Part shown: one piece after another, positions 1-8,689 of the stretch
Numbering within the stretch: position 1 is the stretch's first letter
Layout of the letters: each line of letters opens with the position of its first letter
Source of the DNA: Propionibacterium sp.
Lineage (GTDB): Bacteria; Actinomycetota; Actinomycetes; Propionibacteriales; Propionibacteriaceae
Assembly: GCA_012837465.1 (NCBI GenBank)
Contig: DURG01000096.1
Location: 1-22,235 of the forward strand
DNA length: 22,235 nt
Direction of reading: 5' to 3'
Made by a program: the position numbers and the translations under genes
Notes under the pieces: model-generated
Told to the model about the DNA's origin: nothing
Seen by the model: only the letters and a program-made list of their open reading frames with translations
Databases searched by the model: none

Positions 1-464
1 CGCCCGGCGCGCCCCATCCCCGCACCGGGGACACCAAGGGCGTCAGCCGCGACCTGCCGCTGACGGCCATGGGGTGGGAGGTTCACGCGCCGGACTTCAC
101 CGAGTTGCTCGTGCAGCTGGACCGTGAATGGACCCGCCCGAACGGCACCTACCTGGTGGTCACCGAGAACGGCGCGGCCTACGACGACGTGCCCGACGAG
201 GACGGCTTCGTGCTGGACGACGGGCGCCTCGAGTACTACTGCCAGCACATCGCGGCCGTCCGCGACGCCGTCGAGCAGGGTGCCGACGTGCGCGGCTACC
301 TCGCCTGGTCCCTCCTCGACAACTTCGAGTGGGCCTGGGGCTATGAGAAGCGCTTCGGCATCGTCCGGGTCGACTACGACACCCAGCAGCGCACGCCGAA
401 GGCATCTGCGCGTTGGTACGCTGACCTCATCCAAGCGCAGCCGGCCAACCACGCAGAGGAATGA
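1..464 (+). CDS. Glycoside hydrolase family 1 beta-glucosidase, C-terminal part (5' end outside window)
   Basis: This is the last roughly 154 codons of a GH1 retaining beta-glucosidase; the reading frame is open from base 3 and the start lies upstream of the window. The enzyme hydrolyses terminal beta-linked sugars from cellobiose-like or aryl glucosides. The catalytic nucleophile motif VVTENGAAYDD is present, with the nucleophile Glu encoded at 165-167. The GH1 C-terminal signature SLLDNFEWAWGYEKRFGIV, which lines the sugar pocket, follows. The end VDYDTQQRTPKASARWYADLI is also typical of the family. The stop TGA at 462-464 is one base before the LacI gene, so the two are probably co-transcribed in a sugar-utilisation operon extending to the left. 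Exact substrate (beta-glucoside, beta-galactoside or 6-phospho form) cannot be told from this fragment. Confidence 0.95.
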   Translation, partial: PGAPHPRTGDTKGVSRDLPLTAMGWEVHAPDFTELLVQLDREWTRPNGTYLVVTENGAAYDDVPDEDGFVLDDGRLEYYCQHIAAVRDAVEQGADVRGYLAWSLLDNFEWAWGYEKRFGIVRVDYDTQQRTPKASARWYADLIQAQPANHAEE

Positions 465-465
465 G

Positions 466-1482
466 ATGACAGTGAACGGGCGCGCGCCCACCCTCGAGGA
501 CGTGGCACGCCTCGCCGGGGTGTCGCGGGCGACCGCTTCACGCGCGATCATCGAACCGGGCAAGGTCTCCCCGCAGCGCAAGGCCGCAGTCGAGGATGCG
601 ATGCAGCGCCTCGGCTACGTGCCCAACGCCGCCGCCCGCAGCCTCGTCACGCGCCGCACGATGTCGATCGCCGTCGTCGTGCCGGAGCCGGAACGCACGG
701 TCTTCGGGGACCCGTTCTTCCAGTCCGCCATCAGCGGCATCAACTCAGTGCTGACCCAGGCCGACTACCAACTCGTCCTGCTCATGGGTGACCCGCAGGG
801 CCAGACCAAGCGCGTGCGCGAGTACCTCCGCTCCCGCCTCGCCGACGGCTTCGTCGTCGTCTCCCACCACGGCTCCGACGGCGTGGTCGAATCCGCACTC
901 AGCGCGGGCGTGCCGACGGTGTTGGTCGGGCGACCCTTCAACCCCGCGCTCGACGTGTCCCATTGCGACCTCGACAACCTGCTGGGCGGGCGACTCGCTG
1001 CCCGGCACCTCATCGAGCAGGGCTGTTCTCGCATCGGCATCATGACCGGCCCACTCGACATGGTGGGCGCCCGAGACCGGTTCGAGGGCTGGCAGCGGGA
1101 GTTGGCCGACCAAGGCCGGGCCGGCGCCGGCATCTGGCACGGCGACTTCGACCGGCCCTCCGGGGTGCGGGTGGGCCAGGAGATCGCCAGGGCGGACACG
1201 CTCCCGGTCGACGGGCTCTTCGTCTCCTCCGACCTCATGGCGCTGGGCGTGTTGGACAGCCTCACGGAGAAGGGCATCGCAGTGCCCGGCGACCTGCGCC
1301 TGGTCGGCTTCGACGACATCAGCCTGGCCGCCTACGCCAAGCCTCGGCTCACCACGGTGACCAACCCCGGCTTCGACCTTGCGGCAGGGGCGGCAGAACT
1401 ACTGCTCGAACAGTTGCGCACGGGCGAGCAGCCCGAGCCGCGGCTCCTCACCCCCGAACTGGTGGTGCGGGAGTCCGCCTAG
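466..1482 (+). CDS. LacI/GalR-family transcriptional regulator
   Basis: A 338-residue sugar-responsive DNA-binding protein, normal length for LacI/GalR. Residues 9-28 (TLEDVARLAGVSRATASRAI) form the helix-turn-helix. The hinge helix at about 53-64 (NAAARSLV) has the Leu (residue 60) that inserts into the operator minor groove. The rest is a periplasmic-binding-protein-like effector domain, with the typical VDGLFVSSDLMALGVL and LVGFDDISLA segments. I chose ATG 466 because AGAGGA at 454-459 lies 6 bases upstream and the HTH begins 8 residues later; the same frame is open far upstream, but only inside the GH1 gene. One base separates it from the beta-glucosidase stop, so it probably regulates that operon in response to a sugar. 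The operator is not in the window. Its last 35 bp overlap the convergent transporter gene. Confidence 0.96.
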   Translation: MTVNGRAPTLEDVARLAGVSRATASRAIIEPGKVSPQRKAAVEDAMQRLGYVPNAAARSLVTRRTMSIAVVVPEPERTVFGDPFFQSAISGINSVLTQADYQLVLLMGDPQGQTKRVREYLRSRLADGFVVVSHHGSDGVVESALSAGVPTVLVGRPFNPALDVSHCDLDNLLGGRLAARHLIEQGCSRIGIMTGPLDMVGARDRFEGWQRELADQGRAGAGIWHGDFDRPSGVRVGQEIARADTLPVDGLFVSSDLMALGVLDSLTEKGIAVPGDLRLVGFDDISLAAYAKPRLTTVTNPGFDLAAGAAELLLEQLRTGEQPEPRLLTPELVVRESA

Positions 1483-2623
1483 CCTGCTCCCGGGCCAGGA
1501 TCACCACCGCCACGGCGGCCAACACCACTCCGGTGACGGCGAACGCCTGCCCGAACCCGAAGCCGCCGGCCAGCGCGCCGATCAGCATCGCGCCCGTGCC
1601 CGTGCCCACGTCGAACCCGACGTTCCAGATCACCGAGGTCGACGGCCGGTTCGCCTCCCCCGCCTCCGCGAAGCAGCGCACCAGCGTCACCGTCTGCAGG
1701 GCGCCGTACGCCAGGCCCAGCAGCGCGGCGCCCGCAATCATGAACCAGGCGTCGTCGCGGAAGAGGGCCAACGCGATTGCCCCGAGCCCCACCGCGCCCA
1801 CGACCAGTAGGGACCAGATGAACGGCCTGGTGCCATACCGGTCGCTCAGGCCGCCCACGAGCCAACGGCCCACGGCCGCGACGCCGGTCACCCCCAGCAG
1901 GATCGTCATGGCCACGGCGGTGTTGTTGGCGATCAGCGGCGCGAAGGTCAGGACGGCGCCGCCCGAGGCGGTCACCAGCAGGAGCGCGAGGACCGGCATC
2001 CAGACCAGGGGCAGCACCCGGAGGACCGAGGCTCCGCCGTGGGAGACGCTGGGGTCGTCGGCGGTCTGCCGTGCGATCTGCGCCCCGAGCGGCCACACGA
2101 GCGGCAGCGCCAGGAGCGGTACGACGCCCAGCACGATCGTCCATCGGATGCCGATGCCGTCGGTCAGGAGCGGGGCGAGCGTCATGAGCACCAGTTGCGG
2201 GATGGACACGGCCAGGCCGTAGAGGCCCACTCCCCTGCCCCGTGCCTCTGGCGGGACCAGCAGGGCGACGGCGGTGGCGCCGCAGACGGTGATGATGCCG
2301 AACCCGATGCCGCGCAGCGCGTTGGTGCCGAGCACGACCCACAGTTCCGGGCTGAGGGCCTGGAACGCCGCGGGGAGGCCGAGGGCGACGAGGCCGAGCG
2401 CGAGGGTGCGCGTCCAGCCCCACTTCCCGAGCCAGCGGTTGACCTGCAACTGGGTGAGGACGGTGGTCGCCATGAGGACGGTCGTGGCGAGTCCTGCGCC
2501 GAACTCGTTTGCGCCGCCCTGTGAGGCCCAGAGGGGCGACACGGGCAGGAGCAGGGCGAAGCCTGCGAACGCCACGGAGACGGTCAGCAGGATCAGGGGC
2601 ATACCCGGCGCACGCAGCACCAC
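1448..2623 (-). CDS. Major facilitator superfamily (MFS) transporter
   Basis: A 391-residue, very hydrophobic protein with about 12 predicted membrane helices, the usual MFS size. The loop after helix 8 carries the MFS motif GGLSDRYGTRP; the first-half copy is degenerate (NRWLGKWGWTRT). It is probably a drug or metabolite efflux-type permease, but the substrate cannot be read from sequence. The start is a GTG at 2623, with a second GTG at 2620 and an ATG at 2602 as alternatives; no strong ribosome binding site decides between them, and an in-frame TGA lies just upstream. It follows the polyprenyl synthase by 60 bp on the same strand, so it may receive read-through from the nuo operon. It converges on and overlaps the LacI gene by 35 bp, leaving no room for a terminator between them. 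Confidence 0.88.
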   Translation of the reverse strand: MVLRAPGMPLILLTVSVAFAGFALLLPVSPLWASQGGANEFGAGLATTVLMATTVLTQLQVNRWLGKWGWTRTLALGLVALGLPAAFQALSPELWVVLGTNALRGIGFGIITVCGATAVALLVPPEARGRGVGLYGLAVSIPQLVLMTLAPLLTDGIGIRWTIVLGVVPLLALPLVWPLGAQIARQTADDPSVSHGGASVLRVLPLVWMPVLALLLVTASGGAVLTFAPLIANNTAVAMTILLGVTGVAAVGRWLVGGLSDRYGTRPFIWSLLVVGAVGLGAIALALFRDDAWFMIAGAALLGLAYGALQTVTLVRCFAEAGEANRPSTSVIWNVGFDVGTGTGAMLIGALAGGFGFGQAFAVTGVVLAAVAVVILAREQARRTPAPPVRG

Positions 2624-2665
2624 GCGGCATCACTCACTTCAGATCGGGGACAACCGACCCACTGT

Positions 2666-2684
2666 ATCCGCGGCCGTGGCGGAT
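2666..2684 (-). terminator. Small GC-rich hairpin after the polyprenyl synthase stop
   Basis: ATCCGC (2666-2671) and GCGGAT (2679-2684) form a 6-bp stem with a 7-base loop directly behind the polyprenyl synthase stop codon. There is no T-run on the minus strand after it. It could act as a weak end signal for the nuo/quinone operon, or only as an RNA 3'-end stabiliser. The rest of the 60-bp gap to the transporter shows no clear feature. Confidence 0.3.
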
Positions 2685-3649
2685 TACGAAGTCCGGGTGA
2701 CCAGGTCGGAGCAGACCTGGAGCAGCGCGTCCTTCGCGGGGCCCTCGGGCAGCGGCGCGAGGTGGGCGCGGGCAACGTCGGCGTGCCGTTCGACCACGGC
2801 CTTGGCGCGGCCCATCACGGGATGCGCGCGTAGCCCCTGCAGGGCCTCGTCGAGGGCCTCGTCGGAGCTGAGGTCGCCGTCGATGAGGGCGAGCAGGCCG
2901 GCATCCGCCGGATCATCCTCGGCACGCAGCATGAGCACCGGCAACGTCGGCACTCCCTCACGGAGATCGGTGCCAGGCGTCTTGCCCGTGGTGGTCGACG
3001 TGATGTCGATGAGGTCGTCGGAGAGCTGGAAGACCAGGCCGACCTCCTCGCCGAAGTTGGTCAGTGCGGTGAGCACCTCGTCCGAGGCGCCGGAGACCAT
3101 GCCCCCGAAGCGGGCGGAGGCGGCGATCAGGGAGCCGGTCTTGTCGGCGATCACCTGGAGGTAGTGCGCCAACGGGTCATCGCCCTCATCAGGGCCCTTG
3201 GTCTCGGCAATCTGGCCCTGCACCAGGCGGGAGAAGGTCTCGGCCTGCAGCATGACGTACTCGACGCCGAGCTCGGCGACGGTGGTGGAGGCGCGGGCGA
3301 ACAGGAAGTCGCCCACGAGGATGGCCACGGAGTTGCCCCACATCCGGTTCGCAGAGGGGGCTCCGCGGCGCACGTCGGCGACGTCCATGACGTCGTCGTG
3401 GTAGAGGCTCGCCACGTGGGTGAGCTCCATGACCTTCGCGGCGCGCATGAGGTCGTCGTGGCCCGCCTCGCCCCCGAAGTGGGAGGCGAGGAAGACCAGC
3501 AGTGGGCGGAACCGCTTGCCGCCCGCGCCGATGATGTGGCGGGCAGCTTCGGTGACGAACGGTGAGCTGGCGACGGCGCTCTCGACCAGCCGCTCCTCGA
3601 ACTCTTCGAGGAGGGCGGTCAAGCGTGCGTCGAGCGGGGCGTTGCCCAC
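2684..3649 (-). CDS. Long-chain polyprenyl diphosphate synthase (menaquinone side chain)
   Basis: A 321-residue trans-isoprenyl diphosphate synthase that condenses isopentenyl diphosphate onto an allylic primer. GGKRFRP is at 43-49, the first Asp-rich motif DDVMD at 85-89 and the second DDLID at 211-215; the Asp residues bind Mg2+-diphosphate. Residues 4 and 5 before the first motif are small (S81, A80), not aromatic, which in this family allows long products. It therefore most likely makes the menaquinone tail, like the heptaprenyl/octaprenyl synthases and mycobacterial GrcC1. The start is GTG at 3649, with AGGAG at 3657-3661 seven bases upstream. It begins 17 bp after nuoN and is probably the last quinone gene of the complex I operon. 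Exact chain length is not determinable here. Confidence 0.95.
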   Translation of the reverse strand: MGNAPLDARLTALLEEFEERLVESAVASSPFVTEAARHIIGAGGKRFRPLLVFLASHFGGEAGHDDLMRAAKVMELTHVASLYHDDVMDVADVRRGAPSANRMWGNSVAILVGDFLFARASTTVAELGVEYVMLQAETFSRLVQGQIAETKGPDEGDDPLAHYLQVIADKTGSLIAASARFGGMVSGASDEVLTALTNFGEEVGLVFQLSDDLIDITSTTTGKTPGTDLREGVPTLPVLMLRAEDDPADAGLLALIDGDLSSDEALDEALQGLRAHPVMGRAKAVVERHADVARAHLAPLPEGPAKDALLQVCSDLVTRTS

Positions 3650-3666
3650 TGGCTATCTCCTAGGAA

Positions 3667-5247
3667 TCAGCGGATGAACTGCGCGGCGCTGGCGAACAGA
3701 TCCAGCACTGCACCCGGCACGATGCCGAGGACCAGCGTAGCCAGAGCGGCGACAGCAAGCACAATCCACGTCCAGATGGACGGGGTCTCCACGGTGCCGA
3801 CGGTCTCGTCGTCCTCGTCCTGGAACCACATGGCCACGACGACCTTGAGGTAGAAGAACGCGGCGATGACGCTCATGACGACCGCGACCAGCACGAGCCA
3901 GCCGTAGCCGCCCTCCCAGGCGGAGGCGAACACGGCCAGCTTGCCGATGAAGCCCGCGGTCAGCGGTATGCCGGCGAAGCTGAGCATGAACAGCGTCATG
4001 AGGACGGCGATGACCGGGTTGCGCTTGCCGAGGCCCCGCCAGGCGTCGAGGCCGTTGGCCTCGCCACCCGCACGGCGCACCATCATGACGATCGCGAAGG
4101 CACCGAGGGTGGCCACGCCGTAGGTCAGGAGGTAGAAGGCGACGGCGGCCACGGACGAGATCGAGACGTTCTCACCCGCCTGCACGGCCCCGACGACGCC
4201 GACCAGGATGAAGCCGGCGTGCGCGATGGACGAGTAGGCCAGGAGTCGCTTGATGTCGGTCTGGGCGAGCGCCGCAGTGGCGCCGACCAGCATCGTGATG
4301 ACGGCGACGACCGAGAACAGCAGCTGCCAGTCCCAGGCGAGGCCACCGAGCGCAACGTAGAACACGCGCATCAGCGCGGCAACGGCGGCGGTCTTGGTGG
4401 CGACGGCCATGAAGCCGGTCACCGGGGTGGGGGCACCCATGTAGGCGTCCGGGGTCCAGGCGTGGAACGGCACGGCGCCGATCTTGAACAACACGCCCAC
4501 CGAGGTGAGCAGCATGCCGCCCAGCAGCAGCCACTTCGAACCGCTGCCCGCGCTGATCGCATCGGCGACACCGGCCAGGGCGAGCGAGCCGGAGTAGCCG
4601 TAGAGCATCGCCACGCCGTAGAGCATGATCGCCGAGGCGACCGAGCCCAGCAGGAAGTACTTCAGCGCGGCCTCCTGGCTCAGCAGGCGGCGACGACGCG
4701 CCATGCCCGTGAGCAGGTACAGCGGCAGCGAGAAGATCTCGACGGCGACGAAGAGGACCAGCAGGTTGTTGGTCGACGCGAACAGCAGCATGCCGAACAG
4801 CGCGAACACCAGCAGCGGGAAGATCTCGGTGTGCTCACGGCGGAGGCGGTCGGCCTCGCGCTCGAGCGGCGAGCCCGGCACCGTCGCGGCGGACGACGCG
4901 AAGGCCGACAGGTCACCCGCGACGCGCCGTTCGGCGAAGAGTGCCACTCCCCCGAGGCCCACGACCAGGATCAGCGTCCAGAACACGTAGGCCGGGCCGT
5001 CGATGGCCAACAGGCCCATGGCGGCCAACGAGGGGGCTTCCTGGATCCAGTTGAGGATCGTGAGGCCGAGGGCCACCAGGATGCCGAGCGCTGCCAACGA
5101 GGCCTGCACGACGTGGCGGGTGCCACGGGGCAGGAAGCCTTCGAGCAGGATGCCGAGGGCACCCACGCCCAGCAGGACGAACAGCGGCGCCAGAAGCATC
5201 CACTCCAGGGTCGGAGCGGGGATCGGCGTCTCCAAGAGGTTGATCAT
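3667..5247 (-). CDS. nuoN: NADH-quinone oxidoreductase subunit N
   Basis: A 526-residue antiporter-like membrane subunit of complex I that forms one proton channel of the membrane arm. Key residues are E170 (VAVEIFSLPLYLLTG) and K255 (LFKIGAVPFHAWTPDAYMG), matching the Glu/Lys pair of proton-pumping subunits, plus K196. The segment HAWTPDAYMGAPTPVTGFM is a NuoN signature. It is longer than E. coli NuoN (485 residues), partly through a charged loop at about 107-140 (SPLEREADRLRREH) between early helices. Its ATG overlaps the nuoM stop by one base (TGATG). Translation is probably coupled to nuoM. Confidence 0.98.
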   Translation of the reverse strand: MINLLETPIPAPTLEWMLLAPLFVLLGVGALGILLEGFLPRGTRHVVQASLAALGILVALGLTILNWIQEAPSLAAMGLLAIDGPAYVFWTLILVVGLGGVALFAERRVAGDLSAFASSAATVPGSPLEREADRLRREHTEIFPLLVFALFGMLLFASTNNLLVLFVAVEIFSLPLYLLTGMARRRRLLSQEAALKYFLLGSVASAIMLYGVAMLYGYSGSLALAGVADAISAGSGSKWLLLGGMLLTSVGVLFKIGAVPFHAWTPDAYMGAPTPVTGFMAVATKTAAVAALMRVFYVALGGLAWDWQLLFSVVAVITMLVGATAALAQTDIKRLLAYSSIAHAGFILVGVVGAVQAGENVSISSVAAVAFYLLTYGVATLGAFAIVMMVRRAGGEANGLDAWRGLGKRNPVIAVLMTLFMLSFAGIPLTAGFIGKLAVFASAWEGGYGWLVLVAVVMSVIAAFFYLKVVVAMWFQDEDDETVGTVETPSIWTWIVLAVAALATLVLGIVPGAVLDLFASAAQFIR

Positions 5248-6758
5248 CAGTTGCCTTCCTCTGCCTGCGGGGCGGGATCAGTCACGCCGACGGTGGCCAT
5301 CGTGTTCTGTGCCGCGGTGTCGGCCACGTCCAGCACCGGCTTCGGGAAGAAGCCGAACAGCAGGAGAAGCGCGATCAGCGGGGCCACGACGGCCTTCTCG
5401 CGGAGCGTGAGATCGGTGGTGACGTGCGTGGTGACCTGCTCGGTCACCTCGCCGGTCATCGTGGTCTTGTACATGCGCAGCACGTACACGGCTGCCAGCA
5501 CCATGGCCAGCACCAGGAACGCGATGTGGATCGGGTACCGCTGCCACGAACCGGCCAGGACCAGGAACTCACCGATGAAGCTGCCCATGCCGGGCAGGCC
5601 GAGGGCGGAGAGGCCCGAGAGCAGCAGGAAGCCGGCGAGCACCGGGGCCACCTTCTGCACGCCGCCGTAGGCGTCGATGTCCGCGGTGCCGCGGCGACGG
5701 ATCATGAACCCGACGACGAGGAACAGCGCAGCGGTCGAGAGGCCGTGGTTGAGCATGTAGAAGATCGAGCCGGTGATCGACTGGGTGGTCAGGGCGAAGA
5801 TGCCGAACACCATGATGCCGAAGTGGCTGATCGAGGTGTACGACACCAGGCGCAGCAGGTCCTTGGCACCGAACGCCATGAACGCGCCGTACAGCATGGA
5901 CACGATCGCCCAGATCAGGATCACCGGGGTGGCCCACTGGGTGGCCTCCGGGAACGCCTGGAGGCAGATCTTGATCATGCCGAAGGTGCCGATCTTGTCG
6001 AGGATGCCGACGAGCAGCGTCGACGTGCCGGGCGTGGCCTGCTCAGCCGTGTCCGGCAGCCAGGTGTGGAGGCCGACCAGCGGCGCCTTCACCGCGAAGG
6101 CGAAGAAGAAGCCGACGAACAGCCAGCGGGCCATGTTCGTGCCCATGTCGAGGCCGACCACGTCCCCGATGAGGAAGCTCGGGCTGCCCTGGGCTGCGGT
6201 CGCGGCGTAGACGCCGGCCACTGCGACCAGCATCACGAGGCCGCCGGCCAGGGAGTAGATGAGGAACTTGATGGCGGCGGCGCGACGACGGGGCCCGCCG
6301 TAGCCTCCGATGAGGAAGTACGTCGGGATCAGCGTCGCCTCGAAGGCCACGTAGAACAGCAGGATGTCGGAGGCCATGAACACGTACAGCGCGAGGCCCT
6401 GCATGAGCAGCGCGAGCGCGAAGAACGTGGAGCCGCTCCAGCGTGCCGTCTCGTGGTCCCCCACGTGCCACTCGGCGAGCAGCACGACGGGGACGAGGAT
6501 CACGGTCATCAGCACCAGGATGGCGCCCATGCCGTCGAGGTCGAGCGCGTAGTGCGCACCGATCGCGGGGATCCAGCTGACGTCCTCGGCGAGCGCGGCA
6601 CCCTGCGTGTGCAGGATGAAGGCGAGCACGCCGAGCACGAGCGTGGTCAACGCGAAGCCGTAGCCGACGAGCTTGCCGACCTGGCCCTTCACGAAGATCA
6701 GCACGATGGCGCCGATGATGGGCACCAGGGCAAGGACCGTCAAGAGTGGGAATGTCAT
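5247..6758 (-). CDS. nuoM: NADH-quinone oxidoreductase subunit M
   Basis: A 503-residue antiporter-like subunit of the complex I membrane arm, close to the usual length. E140 (FYVAFEATLIPTYFLIGGYG) and K224 (AVKAPLVGLHTWLPDTAEQA) are the expected channel residues. HTWLPDTAEQATPGTSTLL replaces the more common HTWLPDAHVEAPT-type sequence but keeps the same framework. The start is ATG 6758, with AAGGAG at 6769-6774 overlapping the nuoL stop codon, 10 bases upstream. The ends of nuoL and nuoM are 14 bp apart. The C-terminal tail (TDPAPQAEEGN) is short and acidic. Confidence 0.98.
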   Translation of the reverse strand: MTFPLLTVLALVPIIGAIVLIFVKGQVGKLVGYGFALTTLVLGVLAFILHTQGAALAEDVSWIPAIGAHYALDLDGMGAILVLMTVILVPVVLLAEWHVGDHETARWSGSTFFALALLMQGLALYVFMASDILLFYVAFEATLIPTYFLIGGYGGPRRRAAAIKFLIYSLAGGLVMLVAVAGVYAATAAQGSPSFLIGDVVGLDMGTNMARWLFVGFFFAFAVKAPLVGLHTWLPDTAEQATPGTSTLLVGILDKIGTFGMIKICLQAFPEATQWATPVILIWAIVSMLYGAFMAFGAKDLLRLVSYTSISHFGIMVFGIFALTTQSITGSIFYMLNHGLSTAALFLVVGFMIRRRGTADIDAYGGVQKVAPVLAGFLLLSGLSALGLPGMGSFIGEFLVLAGSWQRYPIHIAFLVLAMVLAAVYVLRMYKTTMTGEVTEQVTTHVTTDLTLREKAVVAPLIALLLLFGFFPKPVLDVADTAAQNTMATVGVTDPAPQAEEGN

Positions 6759-6772
6759 TTCTCAGTTGCTCC

Positions 6773-8674
6773 TTAGGCCAGTTGCCCGATGAGGACGACT
6801 ACGGCGAGGGCCAGCAGGCCCACCCCGGCGGTGAGTCCGTAGCTGCGCACGTAACCGTTCTGCAGCTTGCGGAACCATTCGCCGACTCCGGCGGCCACTG
6901 CCGCCGAGCCCATGACCGCACCGTCTGCCACGCCACGGTCGAACGCGCCGAGGCCGGCGGACAGGCCCTTGGCGGGGCGGATGATCACGTGCTCGTTGAG
7001 CGCATCGCCATACAGGTCGTTGCGGCCGGCGTGCACCAGCGGGTTCTTCGTGGCCGGGGCCTCACGCGGGATGTCGCCCTTGTGCAGGAACCAACCGATG
7101 GCCACGCCGACGGCGACCACTGCGAGTGTGAGCAGCCCGATGGTGGTGAAGTGGACCAGCGGGGTGTTGTGCGGCTCCTGGCCGGTGGTCGGGGCCAGCC
7201 AGTCCTGAATCCAGCCGTTCATGAACAGGCCGGCGACCACGGACAAGATGGCGAGCACGATCAGCGGGACGGTCATGACCAGCGGGGACTCATGCGGCTC
7301 GACGCCATCCTCCCAGCGCTTCTTGCCGAAGAAGGTCATCATCATGAGGCGCGTCATGTAGTAGGCCGTGATGCCGGCGCCGATCAGCGCGAGGACACCG
7401 TAGACGGTGTTCTGCTGGAAGGCGGCCTCGATGATGTGGTCCTTCGAGTAGAAGCCCGCGAAGAACGGGAAGCCGATGATGGCGAGGTAGCCCATGCCGA
7501 AGGTGAGCGCGGTGATCTTCATGGGGCCGGCGAGGGCGCCGTAGTGGCGCATGTTCACGTCGTCGTTCATGCCGTGCATCACGGAGCCGGCGCCGAGGAA
7601 CATGTTGGCCTTGAAGAAGCCGTGCGTGATGAGGTGGAAGATGGCGAACGATGCGCCGACGGGGCCGAGGCCCGCGGCGAGCATCATGTAGCCGATCTGC
7701 GACATCGTCGAGCCCGCGAGGACCTTCTTGATGTCGTCCTTCGAGGTGCCGATCCAGGCACCGGCCAGCAGGGTGACCGTGCCGACGATCGCGACCGCGG
7801 TGGTGGCGATCGGGGCGGCCTCATAGATCACGTGCGAGCGGACCACGAGGTAGACGCCTGCGGTGACCATGGTCGCGGCGTGGATGAGGGCCGACACCGG
7901 GGTGGGGCCCTCCATGGCGTCCAGCAGCCAAGACTGCAGCGGGACCTGAGCGGACTTGCCACAGGCGCCGAGCAGCAGGAAGAAGCCGATCAGCGTGACC
8001 CACGTGGGGCTCAGGTTCGCGACGCCGGCGTTGACCTCCTCGAAGCGGACCGAGCCGAACATCGCCAGCATGGTGAACACGGCCATCGAGAGGCCGAGGT
8101 CACCGACGCGGTTGACGATGAAGGCCTTGTTGCCGGCGGCCGCAGCCGACGGGCGGTGGGCCCAGAAGCTGATCAGCAGGAACGACGCCAGGCCGACGCC
8201 CTCCCAGCCGAGGAACAGCACGAGGTAGTTGTTGGCCAGCACCAGCACCAGCATCGCGGCGATGAACAGGTTCAGGTAGGCGAAGAAGCGACGACGGCGC
8301 TCGTCGTGGGCCATGTACCCGATGGAGTACACGTGGATCAGCGAGCCCACGCCGGTGACCAGCAGCACGAACAGGATCGAGAGCTGGTCCACCAGGAAGC
8401 CCAGTTCGATCGTCCAGTTGCCGGTGGCGATCCACTGGTACAGGTCGACGTTGATGGCGCGGTCGTCGCCGGGAGAGCCGAGCAGTTGCAGGAACAGCAC
8501 CAGGCCGAGCACGAACGACGCGATGGGCGCCAGCGTGCCGAGCAGGTGGCCCCAGCCGTCGGTGATCTTGCCAGCCAGCAGCAGGAACGCGGCCGACGCC
8601 AATGGGATGGCGACGAGCAGCCAGACCATCAGGCCCGTGCTCGACATGGCGGAGACGGATTCAAGGAGTTGCAC
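6773..8674 (-). CDS. nuoL: NADH-quinone oxidoreductase subunit L
   Basis: The distal antiporter-like subunit, about 633 residues, which carries the long lateral helix along the membrane arm. Counting from the upstream TTG, the channel residues are E160 (FLGWEGVGLASFLLISFWAH) and K242 (GACGKSAQVPLQSWLLDAM), followed by EGPTPVSALIHAATMVTAGV. I chose GTG 8674 over the longer TTG at 8680. The ribosome binding site AAAGGGG (8683-8689) lies 8 bases from the GTG but only 2 from the TTG. That site overlaps the nuoK TAA, implying coupling. The reading frame is intact throughout. Confidence 0.97.
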   Translation of the reverse strand: MQLLESVSAMSSTGLMVWLLVAIPLASAAFLLLAGKITDGWGHLLGTLAPIASFVLGLVLFLQLLGSPGDDRAINVDLYQWIATGNWTIELGFLVDQLSILFVLLVTGVGSLIHVYSIGYMAHDERRRRFFAYLNLFIAAMLVLVLANNYLVLFLGWEGVGLASFLLISFWAHRPSAAAAGNKAFIVNRVGDLGLSMAVFTMLAMFGSVRFEEVNAGVANLSPTWVTLIGFFLLLGACGKSAQVPLQSWLLDAMEGPTPVSALIHAATMVTAGVYLVVRSHVIYEAAPIATTAVAIVGTVTLLAGAWIGTSKDDIKKVLAGSTMSQIGYMMLAAGLGPVGASFAIFHLITHGFFKANMFLGAGSVMHGMNDDVNMRHYGALAGPMKITALTFGMGYLAIIGFPFFAGFYSKDHIIEAAFQQNTVYGVLALIGAGITAYYMTRLMMMTFFGKKRWEDGVEPHESPLVMTVPLIVLAILSVVAGLFMNGWIQDWLAPTTGQEPHNTPLVHFTTIGLLTLAVVAVGVAIGWFLHKGDIPREAPATKNPLVHAGRNDLYGDALNEHVIIRPAKGLSAGLGAFDRGVADGAVMGSAAVAAGVGEWFRKLQNGYVRSYGLTAGVGLLALAVVVLIGQLA

Positions 8675-8682
8675 GTCCAAGT

Positions 8683-8689
8683 CCCCTTT
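8683..8689 (-). promoter_or_regulatory. Ribosome binding site that decides the nuoL start
   Basis: AAAGGGG on the minus strand, with its 5' end inside the nuoK stop codon. The 8-base spacing favours GTG 8674 as the nuoL start; a TTG at 8680 would be only 2 bases away. Confidence 0.7.

Noticed and set aside
124..465. Longer open frame upstream of the LacI gene (452 codons in total)
   Set aside because: It lies within the GH1 gene and reads as Ser/Thr/Arg/Pro-rich shadow sequence. The LacI HTH follows the ATG at 466 closely.
1479..2633. A 384-codon minus-strand frame overlapping the MFS gene
   Set aside because: Arg/Pro/His-rich shadow in another frame; the MFS frame has the membrane helices and the family motif.
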